A DNA stretch of 64,000 nucleotides from CAZXGD01 sp046350455 (GTDB lineage Bacteria; Planctomycetota; Phycisphaerae; Phycisphaerales; SM1A02). The notes under the pieces are model-generated. The model worked only from the letters and a program-made list of their open reading frames with translations. It ran no database searches and was not told where the DNA came from. How positions within the stretch are numbered: the stretch's first letter is position 1; every line of letters starts with the position of its first letter. Position numbers and translations under genes: made by a program. Positions 1-12,384 of this stretch are shown in pieces. The DNA lies in contig JAXMAM010000008.1 in NCBI GenBank assembly GCA_046350455.1, forward strand, positions 53,662-117,661, given 5' to 3'.

Positions 1-22
1 GCTGCAGTCCGCCGGCAAGTGA
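1..22 (+). CDS. 3' end of an upstream gene (partial)
   Basis: Only the last six codons (LQSAGK) and a TGA stop are visible, read in the frame of position 2. The stop overlaps the GTG start of the next gene as GTGA, an arrangement seen many times in this window. The following gene is KdsC-like, so an arabinose-5-phosphate isomerase (KpsF/KdsD) would be a common neighbour. Nothing in six residues can confirm that. Confidence 0.35.
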
Positions 23-577
23 CCAACCAGCACGCACGCCAGCACGCCAGCCACGGCGCGGACCCCCGCGCGGTGGGCATTCGCCTGTTGTGTCTGGATG
101 CGGATGGCGTGCTGACCGATGGCACTGTGGCGCTGGATGACCTGGGCGTGGAGACCAAGCGGTTTCATTCGCGGGATGGTCTGGGCATCCGCCTGTGGCA
201 GCGGCTGGGCGGCCAGGTGGCGGTGATCACCGGCCGGCCTGGGCAGGCGCTGCGGCACCGCCTGAACGAGCTGGGCGTGCGCCTGCTGTGCTCGGGCAGT
301 TCAGACAAGCTGGCGGACTTCCACAGCGTGCTGCAGGCTGCTGGCCTGCGCGCGGAGGAGGCTGCGTTCGTGGGGGACGATCTGCCTGATCTTCCTGCCA
401 TGCAGGCGTGCGGCTACCCTGTGGCAGTCCAGGATGCAGCGCCAGAGGTCTGTGCTGTGGCGCGCTATGTGTCTGCGTTGCCCGGTGGCCGCGGCGCAGT
501 GCGCGAGGTGATCGAGCACCTGCTCCGCAGCCAGAACCGATGGAACGACGCGCTGGCCATCTTCGGCAGCACCCCTG

Positions 578-606
<29 letters not shown>
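19..606 (+). CDS. kdsC: KdsC-like HAD phosphatase (KDO-8-phosphate phosphatase)
   Basis: The 195-aa protein belongs to the C0-type HAD phosphatases that remove phosphate from 3-deoxy-D-manno-octulosonate 8-phosphate in the KDO branch of lipopolysaccharide synthesis. Visible motifs are the nucleophile loop LCLDADGVLTDG near residue 25, VITGRPG as motif II and VGDDLPDLPAM as motif IV. Length is slightly above the usual 170-190 aa because of an N-terminal extension. The GTG start at 19 is supported by the GTGA overlap with the upstream gene, but an internal start is possible. The last 29 bases overlap the next gene, an Lpt-type envelope protein, which fits an LPS role. Related family members act on other acyl sugars, so the exact substrate is inferred. 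Confidence 0.85.
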
Positions 607-3883
<3,277 letters not shown>

Positions 3884-3891
3884 CACCCCTT

Positions 3892-4674
3892 ATGGCAAAG
3901 ACATACGGCAGCTACCTAAAGGTCCCTGAGCTCCTGTCCATCCAGCAGCCAGTCTCTGAGGGGCCAGAGCATGACGAGATGCTCTTCATCATCATTCATC
4001 AGGTGTATGAGCTGTGGTTCAAGCAGCAGATTCACGAGGCCCAGCACCTGGTGCGGCTGCTGGAGCAGGGCGACACCGCTGCAGCGCAGAGCACCTTGCG
4101 GCGCATGCTGACCATCCTGAAGACCATGGTGGCGCAGGTGGATGTGCTGGAGACCATGACCCCGGTGCAGTTCCTAAGCTTCCGCAGCTTCCTGGAGAGC
4201 TCCAGCGGCTTCCAGAGCTGGCAGTTCCGCGCCTTTGAGTTCCTGCTGGGCAAGAAGTCGCCGCGGGTGCTGGCCATCCATGATGCGGGTTCGCCAGAGC
4301 GTGCGGTGCTGGAGCGCCTGTATGCAGCCCCCACGCTGTGGGACGCCTTTGCGCGCCTGCTGCATGCGCGCGGCCTGCCAGTGCCAGCCAGCGTGCTGCA
4401 GCGCGACTGCACGCAGACCATCCAGGCTGACCCTGGCATGCAGGCGGTGCTGCTGGAGCTCTACCGCAGCCACGCTGCGCTCCGCCCGCTGTGCGAACTG
4501 CTGGTGGACCTGGACGAGGGCGTGCAGGAGTGGCGCTATCGCCACGTGAAGATGGTGGAGCGCACCATTGGCTTCAAGCAGGGCACCGGCGGCAGCAGTG
4601 GCGCGGAGTACCTGCGCAGCACGCTGTTCACGCCGCTGTACCCGGATCTGTGGGCCATTCGGACAAGTTTGTGA
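3892..4674 (+). CDS. kynA: Tryptophan 2,3-dioxygenase
   Basis: This heme enzyme oxidises L-tryptophan to N-formylkynurenine, the first step of the kynurenine route. The 260-aa protein has the family's active-site block HDEMLFIIIHQVYELWFKQ near residue 22 and the C-terminal RHVKMVERTIGFKQGTGGSS block, which holds the axial heme histidine (RHVK) and the substrate-binding GTGGSSG loop. The protein starts at ATG 3892 (MAKTYGSY), 8 bases after the preceding stop; a longer in-frame read only adds residues overlapping the upstream gene. No kynureninase or kynurenine formamidase is in the window, so the rest of the pathway must lie elsewhere. Confidence 0.95.
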   Translation: MAKTYGSYLKVPELLSIQQPVSEGPEHDEMLFIIIHQVYELWFKQQIHEAQHLVRLLEQGDTAAAQSTLRRMLTILKTMVAQVDVLETMTPVQFLSFRSFLESSSGFQSWQFRAFEFLLGKKSPRVLAIHDAGSPERAVLERLYAAPTLWDAFARLLHARGLPVPASVLQRDCTQTIQADPGMQAVLLELYRSHAALRPLCELLVDLDEGVQEWRYRHVKMVERTIGFKQGTGGSSGAEYLRSTLFTPLYPDLWAIRTSL

Positions 4675-4693
4675 GTGGCCGTGCGGCTGTGCG

Positions 4694-5379
4694 CTAGCGC
4701 TTTGTGGCGATCGCGCGCTTGACATCGCCCAGCGAGTGCAAGACGTCCATCAGCGCCAGCAAGGCGGCAACCGCTGCAATCAGGACGCATCCCGAGGTGA
4801 ACATCATTAAGTCAAATCCGCTCCAGAATCCAGAAGCGCAAAGACCGGCGGCAACCACCAACCATCCAGTCGCTGCTGCTGTGCCCAGCCCATGCTCCTT
4901 CATGGCCCCATCCAGACGGAATCGGGTGCGCGCGGCGGCAATGATTGAGGAGATGAGCAACGGCAAGAAGCATCCAGAAGACGAACAAGAACGACACTGG
5001 CATTGCGGGACTTCCCGGAGGTGGTGCGCGGCAATGCACAGCAAGAAGCAGCACCCAGACAGCACCAAAGGGAATCGAGCGCCGAATTGAATACGGCAGC
5101 CGTGGAACAAGCGATGCTGCCACGCCGAGGTAGAACCCTGTCGCTGCGATGTGCAGAATGGTCGGAGTGGGGACCAGCGCCATACAGGCGAACACGAACA
5201 GACCGCAACAGTCCCCACAAGAGTAGAGAAGGCCAGCCGCGAAGAGGCGCAATGCTCTGAAACGGCAGGAGATGCTTGTCAGCAATGCTGAGGTCAATGC
5301 CGAAGCGCTTGTGAAGCCGTTGGGTGACATCCGCCGGCAGGCCACACTCCGGGCAGGCAGGGCTGTCTGGTTGCAACAA
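4694..5379 (-). pseudogene. Frameshifted gene for a small zinc-ribbon membrane protein
   Basis: Three consecutive minus-strand frames together read as one protein of about 225 aa. The first part (from about 5379) starts MLQPDSPACPECG and holds a single CxxC pair. The middle part (about 5265-4975) contains four hydrophobic segments such as RFRALRLFAAGLLYSC and FGAVWVLLLAVHC. The last part (about 4975-4694) has two more membrane spans (GWLVVAAGLCASGFW and CVLIAAVAALLALMDVLHS). The frame changes fall near 5230-5265 and near 4945-4990. No single frame makes a sensible protein. It could be a true pseudogene or an intact gene damaged by assembly indels. No family is recognised. Codon use is less GC-biased than in its neighbours. 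Confidence 0.6.
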
Positions 5380-5502
5380 GAACTGGCAAGCAGCGCACCG
5401 GGATGGACACCTGTTGTTCCGGCTGTCGCCGCATGTAGATCCGTCCCCGCCAAGGCCGCGACTGGGCCATTCGGACCAGCCTGTAGCGCAGGCGGGACGC
5501 CC

Positions 5503-7107
5503 CTACGCCGTGGCCCACGCTGGCGTGGGTTGCACAGGGCGCTCGGGCGGCGCGTCATCCAGCGGGCAGCGCACGCCCGCTTCGTCGCAGAGCAGGCGGG
5601 CGGTGATGCCGCTGCTCAGGAAGATGACAGGCAGCCCAGAGCCTGGGTGCGTGCCGCCACCCACCAGCCACAGGTTGTCGAACCCCTGCAGCCGGTGCTG
5701 CGGCCGGAAGTGCAGCATCTGGCCCAGCGTGTGCGCCAGGTTGAAGGTGGCGCCGTGGTTGATGCGCATGGCCTGCCAGTCTGCAGGCGTGATCATGCGC
5801 TCGGCGCGGATGCGGCTGCGGATGTCCGTGAGCCCAAACTGGGCTTCCAGCTGCTGCAGGGCGCGTTCACGCAGGGGCGCAGTGGCCCAGTCCACCTTGC
5901 AGAAGCCTGGCTTGTTGTTGGGCGTGGGCACCAGCACGTAGAGCGCGCTGTGGCCAGGCGGCGCCAGGGTGGCATCCGTGCGCGACGGATTGCACACATA
6001 CATGCTGGGGTCTTCGCTCAGCGTGCCAGTGGTGCTGATCTCCTCCAGGTTCTGCACATACCGGCGGCTGGTGTAGATGGTGTGGTGCGGCAGGTCCACC
6101 GCGCCCTCCACGCCCAGGTAGAGCATGGCGGTGCTGCAGCTGTACTTGCGCTGGTCAATGGCAGCGTCGCTCAGGCTGCGGGCGCGCAGCGCTGCGGGCA
6201 CCAGGTTCTTGAGCGCCCAGGTGGCGTCTGCGTTCACCACCACATGGTGGTACGAAGTCTCCTGGCCATCCACCACCACGCCTGTGGCGCGCGTGCCGCT
6301 GAAGGTGATGGCCTGCACGGGCGCGCTGGTGTGAATGCGCACGCCCATCTCCTTGCACGCGGTGGCCATGGCGTCCATGATGGCGTTGCAGCCACCTGTG
6401 GGATGCCAGATGCCGTACTCGTACTCAATGAAGGGCAGGATGCTGAAGAGCTCAGGGCATTCAAAGGGGCTCATGCCCAGGTACTTGCTCTGGAAGCTCA
6501 TGGCCAGCCGGGTGGCGGGATGCTTGAAGTACCCCTCCAGATGCTGGTACAGGCTTTGCCAGGGCTTCAGCACAGTGCCAGCCATCAGCATGTCTGGCTT
6601 CAGATAGTCCACAGGGGAGCGGAACGCACGCTGCAGGATGGGCTTCATCCGCGCCAGCTTGCGGCGGTTGTCTGCGATGAAGCGCTGGAAGGCGGGGCCG
6701 TCCTGCGGATGCAGCCGCGCCAGCTGCGCCTCCATGGTGGCCAGGTCCTGCGTGGCGTGGATCACCGTGGGCTCATGGCCCGGCTGGCCGATGCGCAGCT
6801 GGTACATGGGGTCCAGGCGGGTCAGCTCCACCACGCTGCCCAGGCGCCGACCGGTGGCGGCAAAGATCTCCTCTAGCACATACGGCATCATGAAGAAGGT
6901 GGGACCCAGGTCGAACCGGTACGGGCCTTCGCGCACGCAGGCAGTGCGCCCGCCCACCACGGGCTGGGCTTCGTACACGGTCACATCCAGCCCAGCCGCT
7001 GCCAGCAGCATGGCCGTGCTCAGCCCGCCAGGGCCTGCACCGACTACCGCCACGCTGCATTCCCGACCTGCGGGTTTGGATTCAGAAAACCGGATGGATG
7101 ATTGCAT
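5503..7107 (-). CDS. crtN: CrtN-like C30 carotenoid (diapophytoene) desaturase
   Basis: The 534-aa FAD-dependent protein has the dinucleotide-binding start VAVVGAGPGGLSTAMLL, the GGRT loop typical of phytoene desaturases and, near the C-terminus, LWLVGGGTHPGSGLPV, the carotenoid-desaturase signature. Members of this family insert double bonds into phytoene or diapophytoene at the membrane. ATG 7107 is preceded by AGGAAAAT, a usable ribosome site, so it was chosen over GTG or longer starts reaching 7200. The gene is divergent from the aldehyde dehydrogenase, CrtP-like oxidase, acyltransferase and glycosyltransferase. That set matches the staphyloxanthin-type C30 pathway, so CrtN is favoured over C40 CrtI. 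The exact reaction is an inference from context. Confidence 0.75.
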   Translation of the reverse strand: MQSSIRFSESKPAGRECSVAVVGAGPGGLSTAMLLAAAGLDVTVYEAQPVVGGRTACVREGPYRFDLGPTFFMMPYVLEEIFAATGRRLGSVVELTRLDPMYQLRIGQPGHEPTVIHATQDLATMEAQLARLHPQDGPAFQRFIADNRRKLARMKPILQRAFRSPVDYLKPDMLMAGTVLKPWQSLYQHLEGYFKHPATRLAMSFQSKYLGMSPFECPELFSILPFIEYEYGIWHPTGGCNAIMDAMATACKEMGVRIHTSAPVQAITFSGTRATGVVVDGQETSYHHVVVNADATWALKNLVPAALRARSLSDAAIDQRKYSCSTAMLYLGVEGAVDLPHHTIYTSRRYVQNLEEISTTGTLSEDPSMYVCNPSRTDATLAPPGHSALYVLVPTPNNKPGFCKVDWATAPLRERALQQLEAQFGLTDIRSRIRAERMITPADWQAMRINHGATFNLAHTLGQMLHFRPQHRLQGFDNLWLVGGGTHPGSGLPVIFLSSGITARLLCDEAGVRCPLDDAPPERPVQPTPAWATA

Positions 7108-7183
7108 ATTTTCCTGGTGGGTGAGAGCAAAATTCAGCAGCGCATTTGTAGGCGTGTATGGTGCATGCGGTCTAGCGTTACCC

Positions 7184-8662
7184 GTGATTTTGCACACCAC
7201 TCAAGTGGCGGAGATTGGTGAAGTGCCATCCATTCGCCAGCGCGTGCGCTGGGCGGTGCTGCTGCGCGCTCACGTGGCGGCCCACCGCGATGCACTGTGC
7301 GCCGCGGTGGAGGCGGACATCGGCAAGCCAGCGTGGGAGGCCATCACCCAGGAGCTGTTCCCGCTGTCTGCAGCGCTGCAGTGGCATGCCTCGCGCGCGC
7401 CTGCGCTCCTGGCCAGCCGGCCAGTGGGCGGACGGCCGTGGTGGCTGCTGGGGCAGCGGCATTGGACGTATCGCGTGCCAGCAGGGCATGTGCTCATCCT
7501 GGCTACCTGGAACTATCCACTGCAGTTGATGGGCATCCAGCTGGTGCAGGCTGTGATGGCTGGCAACCGTGTGACCGTGAAGCCCAGCGAGCGCAGCCCG
7601 CGCAGCCAGGCGCTGCTGCTGCAGCTGGCGGTGCAGGCCGCGCAGGAGGCGGGCATGCCTGCAGGCCAGATCACAGCGGCCGAGGCCACGCGCGAGGCTG
7701 GCGCGGCGCTCCTGCGCGCCCAGCGCTTTGACCACGTGCTGTTCACGGGCAGCACGCGCGTGGGCCGCCAGGTGGCTGCGGTGTGCGCCGAGGCGCTCAC
7801 GCCATGCGCACTGGAGCTGTCTGGCGCGGACACAGCCATCGTGCTGGCCGATGCTCCCATGCAGCAGGCGGCGCGCAGCATCTGGCACGCGCTCAGCATG
7901 AACGCAGGACAGACCTGCATGGCGCCGCGCCGCGTGCTGGTGGAGCGGTCTGCGCTGGGGCGCTTCCTGGCGGAGATCCGGCCGCTGGCTGCTGCAGCCA
8001 AGCCCGTGCATCTGGCAGACGCCGCCATGGCGCACACCTGCGCAGCGCTGGTGCGGAGCGCGGTGGATGCTGGCGGGCACCCCCTGAGCGGCGTGGCAGA
8101 GCCAGCGCTGGGCGACGCGCTGCGTCCGCAGGCGGTGGTGGACTGCCCGCGCAACCATGAGCTCTGCCGCGGCGAGCACTTTGGACCTGTGCTGGCCATC
8201 CTGGGCGTGCAGGATCTTGAGGAGGCCGTCGCCGTGCATCGTGCGGGTGGGCAGCATCTGGCCACCAGCCTGTACACCTGCCACCCAGACCGCGTGCTGC
8301 GCAACGGGCGCCTGTTGCATCAGCTGGGGTCCAGCGTGGTCACCATCAACGACACAGTGCTTCCCACCGGCCATCCAGGCGTGCCCATTGAAGGCCGTGG
8401 ACTGAGCGGCTGGGGCCCCAGCCGTGGCGAGGCAGGGCTGCTGGCGTTGACCCGGCAGGTGGTGGTGTCGCGCACCAGCCTGCGCCTGCGCACGCCGCTG
8501 GACACACCAGCCGCTGGAGTGCAGCGATGGCTGGCCCGCCTGAGCCTGGGGCGTGCGGACGCCCGCGCAGCGGGAGGCATGACAGAACAGGGCGCGCAGC
8601 CAGCTGTGCTGGCGCCGCAGCAAGCAAGCAAGGCATCCGAAGCCAAGGAGGTGGCACCGTGA
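7184..8662 (+). CDS. aldH: Aldehyde dehydrogenase of the carotenoid cluster (AldH)
   Basis: The 492-aa enzyme has the NAD(P)-aldehyde dehydrogenase core: the ATWNYPLQL loop, the Rossmann motif FTGSTRVGRQVA, the general-base segment ELSGADTAIVLADA, and the catalytic cysteine in NAGQTCMAPRRVLVE. In staphyloxanthin-type pathways an aldehyde dehydrogenase oxidises the carotenoid aldehyde made by CrtP to the acid, which fits its place directly before the CrtP-like gene (GTGA overlap at 8659). No ATG occurs near the expected start. GTG 7184, GTG 7205 and GTG 7223 (preceded by GGAG) are all possible; 7184 is used here, and the true start may be up to 39 bases downstream. The divergent promoter shared with the desaturase gene must lie in the 7108-7183 gap. 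Confidence 0.85.
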   Translation: MILHTTQVAEIGEVPSIRQRVRWAVLLRAHVAAHRDALCAAVEADIGKPAWEAITQELFPLSAALQWHASRAPALLASRPVGGRPWWLLGQRHWTYRVPAGHVLILATWNYPLQLMGIQLVQAVMAGNRVTVKPSERSPRSQALLLQLAVQAAQEAGMPAGQITAAEATREAGAALLRAQRFDHVLFTGSTRVGRQVAAVCAEALTPCALELSGADTAIVLADAPMQQAARSIWHALSMNAGQTCMAPRRVLVERSALGRFLAEIRPLAAAAKPVHLADAAMAHTCAALVRSAVDAGGHPLSGVAEPALGDALRPQAVVDCPRNHELCRGEHFGPVLAILGVQDLEEAVAVHRAGGQHLATSLYTCHPDRVLRNGRLLHQLGSSVVTINDTVLPTGHPGVPIEGRGLSGWGPSRGEAGLLALTRQVVVSRTSLRLRTPLDTPAAGVQRWLARLSLGRADARAAGGMTEQGAQPAVLAPQQASKASEAKEVAP

Positions 8663-10284
8663 CGACGCGCTGTGTGGTGGTGGGTGGTGGACTGGCCGGA
8701 CTGGCTGCAGCCGTGGAGCTGGCAGGCCGCGGCGTGCAGGTGACCCTGGTGGAGCGCAACGCGCACCTGGGCGGCAAGATGAACGTGCTGGAAGAGCGCG
8801 GCTTTACCTTTGACATGGGGCCCACCATCCTGACCATGCCCAACGTGGTGCGCGGCATCATCCAGCGCACGGGGCGCAGGGTGTCGGACTACCTGGAGCT
8901 GGTGCGTCTGGACCCGCAGTGGCGCTGCATGTACGAGGATGGCGCGGTGCTGGACCTGCTGGAAGACGCTGCGGTCATGGCGCGGGCGCTGGATGCGCAG
9001 TTTCCCGCTCACCCTGGCGAGCCCAGCGTGGGCGCTGGCTGGCTGAGCTTTGTGCAGTACGCGCGCCGCATGTATCGCCTGAGCGAGAAGGTCTTCTTCT
9101 TCAAGGACCTGGGCGGCATCGGCGACCTGATGCGCAAGCCGCCAGCCAAGGAGCCAGGCCTCCTGGGCGACGTGATGGCCATGCGCCTCCACAGCACCAT
9201 GGCAGCCACGGCGGCCCGGCACCTGCGCCAGCCGCACCTCCTGCAGCTGAGCGAGCACTTCCTGCAGTACGTGGGCAGCAGCCCCTTCCTGGCGCCGGCC
9301 ATCCTCACGCTGATCGCAGCCGCGCAGGTGGACCACGGCTGCTGGTACAGCATGGGCGGCACGCGGTCTGTGGCGCGCGCGCTGCAGCGCATCCTGGAGG
9401 AGGAGCGCGCCACCCTGATCACAGGCGTGGGCGTGAAGCGCATCCTGACTGCCGGCGGCCGCGCCACGGGCGTGGAGCTGGACGATGGCCGCGTGCTGGA
9501 GGCCGATTGCGTGGTGAGCAACTGCGACGTGCAGCGCACCTACCGCGACCTGCTGGGCGGCAGCGTGGGCGCCAAGGAGCAGCAGCGCATCTCCAGCGCC
9601 TACACGCCAGCGTGCAGCGGCGTGGTGCTGTATCTGGGACTGGACCGGCAGTACGACCACCTGCTGCACCACGACTTCCTGTTCAGTCGCGACAGCCGCG
9701 AGGAATTCGCAGACATCTACACGCGCGGCGTGCCAGCGCGGGATCCGTCCATCTACCTGTGCGTGCCCAGCCGCACAGACCCGTCGCAGGCGCCTCCGGG
9801 CTGCGAGGCGCTGTACGTGCTGGTGCACACGCCGTACCTGCGCGCTGGCCAGCGGTGGGAGGGGCCTGGCGGGCTCATGGAGAGCTACCGCCCGGTCATC
9901 CTGCGCAAGCTGGAGCGCATGGGGCTCACCAACCTGGAGCGGCACATCGTGGTGGAGCGGCACCTGACGCCGCAGCACATCGAGCGCATGTACAACGCAG
10001 AGGGCGGCGCCATCTACGGGCTGGCCAGCCACGGCCGCACCAAGGGCGGATTCAAGCCGCGCAACCGCAGCCGCGTGGTGCGCAACCTGTACCTGGCGGG
10101 CGGCAGCGCCAATCCTGGTCCCGGCGTGCCCATGGTGCTGATGAGCGGCGTGACTGCGGCTGCAGCGGTGTGCGAAGACCATCACGTCCCGCCCAGCAAG
10201 CATGGGCTTCCTGGCTTTGGCAAGGAGATCGCTGGCGAATGGCGCCGCGAGGTCCGCACCTCCAGCGTGGCGGTGCCCGCGTGA
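8659..10284 (+). CDS. crtP: CrtP-like carotenoid oxidase/desaturase
   Basis: The 541-aa protein is a second member of the CrtI/CrtN/CrtP flavoprotein family. It starts VTTRCVVVGGGLAGLAAAVE with the FAD-binding GxGxxG region, followed by HLGGKMNVLEERGFTFDMGP, and ends with LYLAGGSANPGPGVPMVL. In C30 pathways CrtP oxidises the terminal methyl of diaponeurosporene to the aldehyde used by AldH. The GTG start overlaps the stop of aldH as GTGA, and the gene ends in another GTGA overlap with the acyltransferase, so translation of the four genes is probably coupled. The desaturase versus oxidase assignment rests on gene order rather than a diagnostic residue. Confidence 0.75.
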   Translation: MTTRCVVVGGGLAGLAAAVELAGRGVQVTLVERNAHLGGKMNVLEERGFTFDMGPTILTMPNVVRGIIQRTGRRVSDYLELVRLDPQWRCMYEDGAVLDLLEDAAVMARALDAQFPAHPGEPSVGAGWLSFVQYARRMYRLSEKVFFFKDLGGIGDLMRKPPAKEPGLLGDVMAMRLHSTMAATAARHLRQPHLLQLSEHFLQYVGSSPFLAPAILTLIAAAQVDHGCWYSMGGTRSVARALQRILEEERATLITGVGVKRILTAGGRATGVELDDGRVLEADCVVSNCDVQRTYRDLLGGSVGAKEQQRISSAYTPACSGVVLYLGLDRQYDHLLHHDFLFSRDSREEFADIYTRGVPARDPSIYLCVPSRTDPSQAPPGCEALYVLVHTPYLRAGQRWEGPGGLMESYRPVILRKLERMGLTNLERHIVVERHLTPQHIERMYNAEGGAIYGLASHGRTKGGFKPRNRSRVVRNLYLAGGSANPGPGVPMVLMSGVTAAAAVCEDHHVPPSKHGLPGFGKEIAGEWRREVRTSSVAVPA

Positions 10285-11120
10285 GCCTGCCGCAGCGTCA
10301 GGAGGCCCTGGTGCCTGGCGCGTACTCGCCGCGCTTCCAGCGGATGTTTGCGTGGTATGCGCGGCGGCTGGTGGCCAAGCGGTTCCACGCGGTGCGCGTG
10401 GCGCACGGCGGCGAAGCGCTGCTGCAGGACGCTGCGCGCCACCCGGGACCGCTGGTGATGGCGTTCAACCACACCAGCTGGTGGGACCCGGTGATCGGCC
10501 TCTACCTGCACGACCGCGTGATGCATCAGCGCGAGCCGCTCACGCCCATGGACGCCACGCAGCTGGCCAAGTTCAAGTTCTTCCGCAAGCTGGGGATGTT
10601 TGGCATCCACCCAGACAGCCCAGAGGCCATCCGCCATCTGGAGCGGTATGTGGCAGGCGTGTTTCAGCGGCAGCCCAGCAGCGTGCTGATGGTGACGCCG
10701 CAGGGGCGCTTTGTGGATGTGCGCAAGCCAGTGGTGGTGCAGCCAGGCGTGGGCCTGGTGTGCAGCCGCAAACCCACGGCGCGCGTGCTGGTGGGCGCGC
10801 TGGAGTACGGCTTCTGGACTGACCAGCTGCCAGAGGTCTTCATCCGCGTGGCGGCCATGCCAGCGCTCCCGCCCGTGGCCGATGCCCGCGCGTGGACCGA
10901 GTCCATTCAGGCTGCCATGCAGGCCAACGGGTCTGCGCTGGCCAGGCTGGTGGAGGCCCGGGATCCCGCTGCCTTTGACACCCTGGCTGGCGGCGGGCAG
11001 GCCAGGATCCACCCGCTCTACGATCTGTTCCTGCGCATGACTGGCCGCAGCACCGCCATCCAGCTGGACCACCGACGGCCGCGTGCCCGCAACGCAGCAC
11101 CGCAGGAAGGGCAGCGGTGA
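10281..11120 (+). CDS. PlsC-type acyltransferase (CrtO-like)
   Basis: The 279-aa protein carries the acyltransferase HX4D motif in FNHTSWWDPVIG near residue 66 and a later TPQGRFVDVRKP segment in the position of the EGTRS-type motif. These enzymes move fatty acyl groups onto glycerol phosphates or, in CrtO of the staphyloxanthin pathway, onto the sugar of a glycosylated carotenoid. It lies between the CrtP-like gene and the glycosyltransferase with 4-base overlaps on both sides, which makes a carotenoid-tailoring role the best guess. A phospholipid role cannot be excluded. The GTG start at 10281 is chosen for the overlap. Confidence 0.7.
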   Translation: MSLPQRQEALVPGAYSPRFQRMFAWYARRLVAKRFHAVRVAHGGEALLQDAARHPGPLVMAFNHTSWWDPVIGLYLHDRVMHQREPLTPMDATQLAKFKFFRKLGMFGIHPDSPEAIRHLERYVAGVFQRQPSSVLMVTPQGRFVDVRKPVVVQPGVGLVCSRKPTARVLVGALEYGFWTDQLPEVFIRVAAMPALPPVADARAWTESIQAAMQANGSALARLVEARDPAAFDTLAGGGQARIHPLYDLFLRMTGRSTAIQLDHRRPRARNAAPQEGQR

Positions 11121-12384
11121 ACGCAGCCTGGCTGCTGATCGTGTGGATCTGGGCGCCCGTGTTCAGCGCTGGCATCAGCGCGGTGGCGCTGGTGATGACA
11201 GTGATCAACCTGCGCGTGTACCAGCGCGCACCTGCAGCGGCGGGTGGGCCACCCACGGATGCAGCCCCGGATGCGCGCACTGATGCGCCCACGCCCCGGG
11301 CCGCAGCCCCAGCCTCATCCTCAGCGGCGCCCATGGTGGCAGTGTGCATCCCAGCCCGCAATGAAGAGGCCAACCTGGCCGCGGTGGTGGGCAGCGCCCT
11401 GGCCAGCACGGGCGTGACGCTGGAAGTGCTGGTCTATGACGACGAAAGCACCGACTCCACGCCAGCGATCCTGCAGTCCCTGGTGGCGCAGGATCCGCGC
11501 GTGGTGGCGGTGCCGCACCAGCGCATGCCAGCTGGCTGGAACGGCAAGCAGTGGGGCTGCCAGCAGATGGGCCACGCCGCGCGCGCCGAGTGGCTCTTGT
11601 TCACCGACGCGGACGTGCGCCTGGCGCCAGACTGCCTGGAGCGCTCGCTCGCTGCGGCACACCAGCTGCGCGCAGACCTGCTGAGCACCGTTCCGCGCCA
11701 GGTGACAGGCACGTTGCTGGAGCGCCTGGTGGTGCCGCTCATCCACTGGATGCTCTTCAGCTGGCTGCCCATGCCGCGCATGCGGGCCACGCGCGACCCC
11801 GCCACCAGCGCTGGCTGTGGCCAGTTCCTGCTGGTGCGCCGCGCCGCGTGGCAGGCTGCGGGCGGGCACGCATCGTTCCCCAGCAGCATGCACGACGGCA
11901 TCAAGCTGCCGCGCGCGGTGCGCAGGGCTGGGTTTCACACAGATCTGTTCGACGGCACCAGCCTGGTGCAGTGCCGCATGTACCACTCCGCCAGCCAGGT
12001 GTGGCGCGGCTTCACCAAGAACGCCTACGAAGGGCTGGGTTCGCCTGTGGTGCTGCTGGTGTTCACGCTGCTGGAGTTGGCTGGCACGCTTTGCCATGGG
12101 TGTGGCTGCCCGCTGCGTTCCTGCTGCCAGAGGTGCCAGAGCCAGCCCTGTGGTGCGCTGCGCTGGCAGCGTGCATGCAGGTGGTGCAGCGGGCCATGCT
12201 GGCCACGCGCTTCCAGCAGGGGGCGCTGTGCGTGCTGCTGCATCCGGTGAGCGTGGCGCTTCTGGTGGCCATCCAGTGGCGCAGCGCGTGGCTGCACGCT
12301 ACCGGGCAGCGGGCGTGGAAAGGGCGGCAGGCGGGGCAGTCTGCACCAGCACCATCTGCTGGTACGGCCCTTCCTGGGCCATGA
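11117..12384 (+). CDS. crtQ: CrtQ-like family 2 glycosyltransferase, frameshifted near 12090
   Basis: The protein has an N-terminal membrane span, a Pro/Ala-rich linker and a GT2 domain: VAVCIPARNEEANLAAVVGS, the DDES nucleotide loop, LLFTDADVRLAPDCLE (DxD) and MHDGIKLPRAVR. CrtQ glucosylates diaponeurosporenoate. After LLVFTLLELAGT the frame opened at 11117 becomes cysteine-rich nonsense ending at 12250. Another frame continues naturally (ALPWVWLPAAFLLPEVPE, then HPVSVALLVAIQW and WKGRQ) to a stop at 12384. The membrane segments and WKGR ending are normal for this family, so a single-base indel at about 12085-12095 is likely. The 3' end would overlap the convergent ABC transporter gene by 86 bases. 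The start overlaps the acyltransferase stop. Confidence 0.7.
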
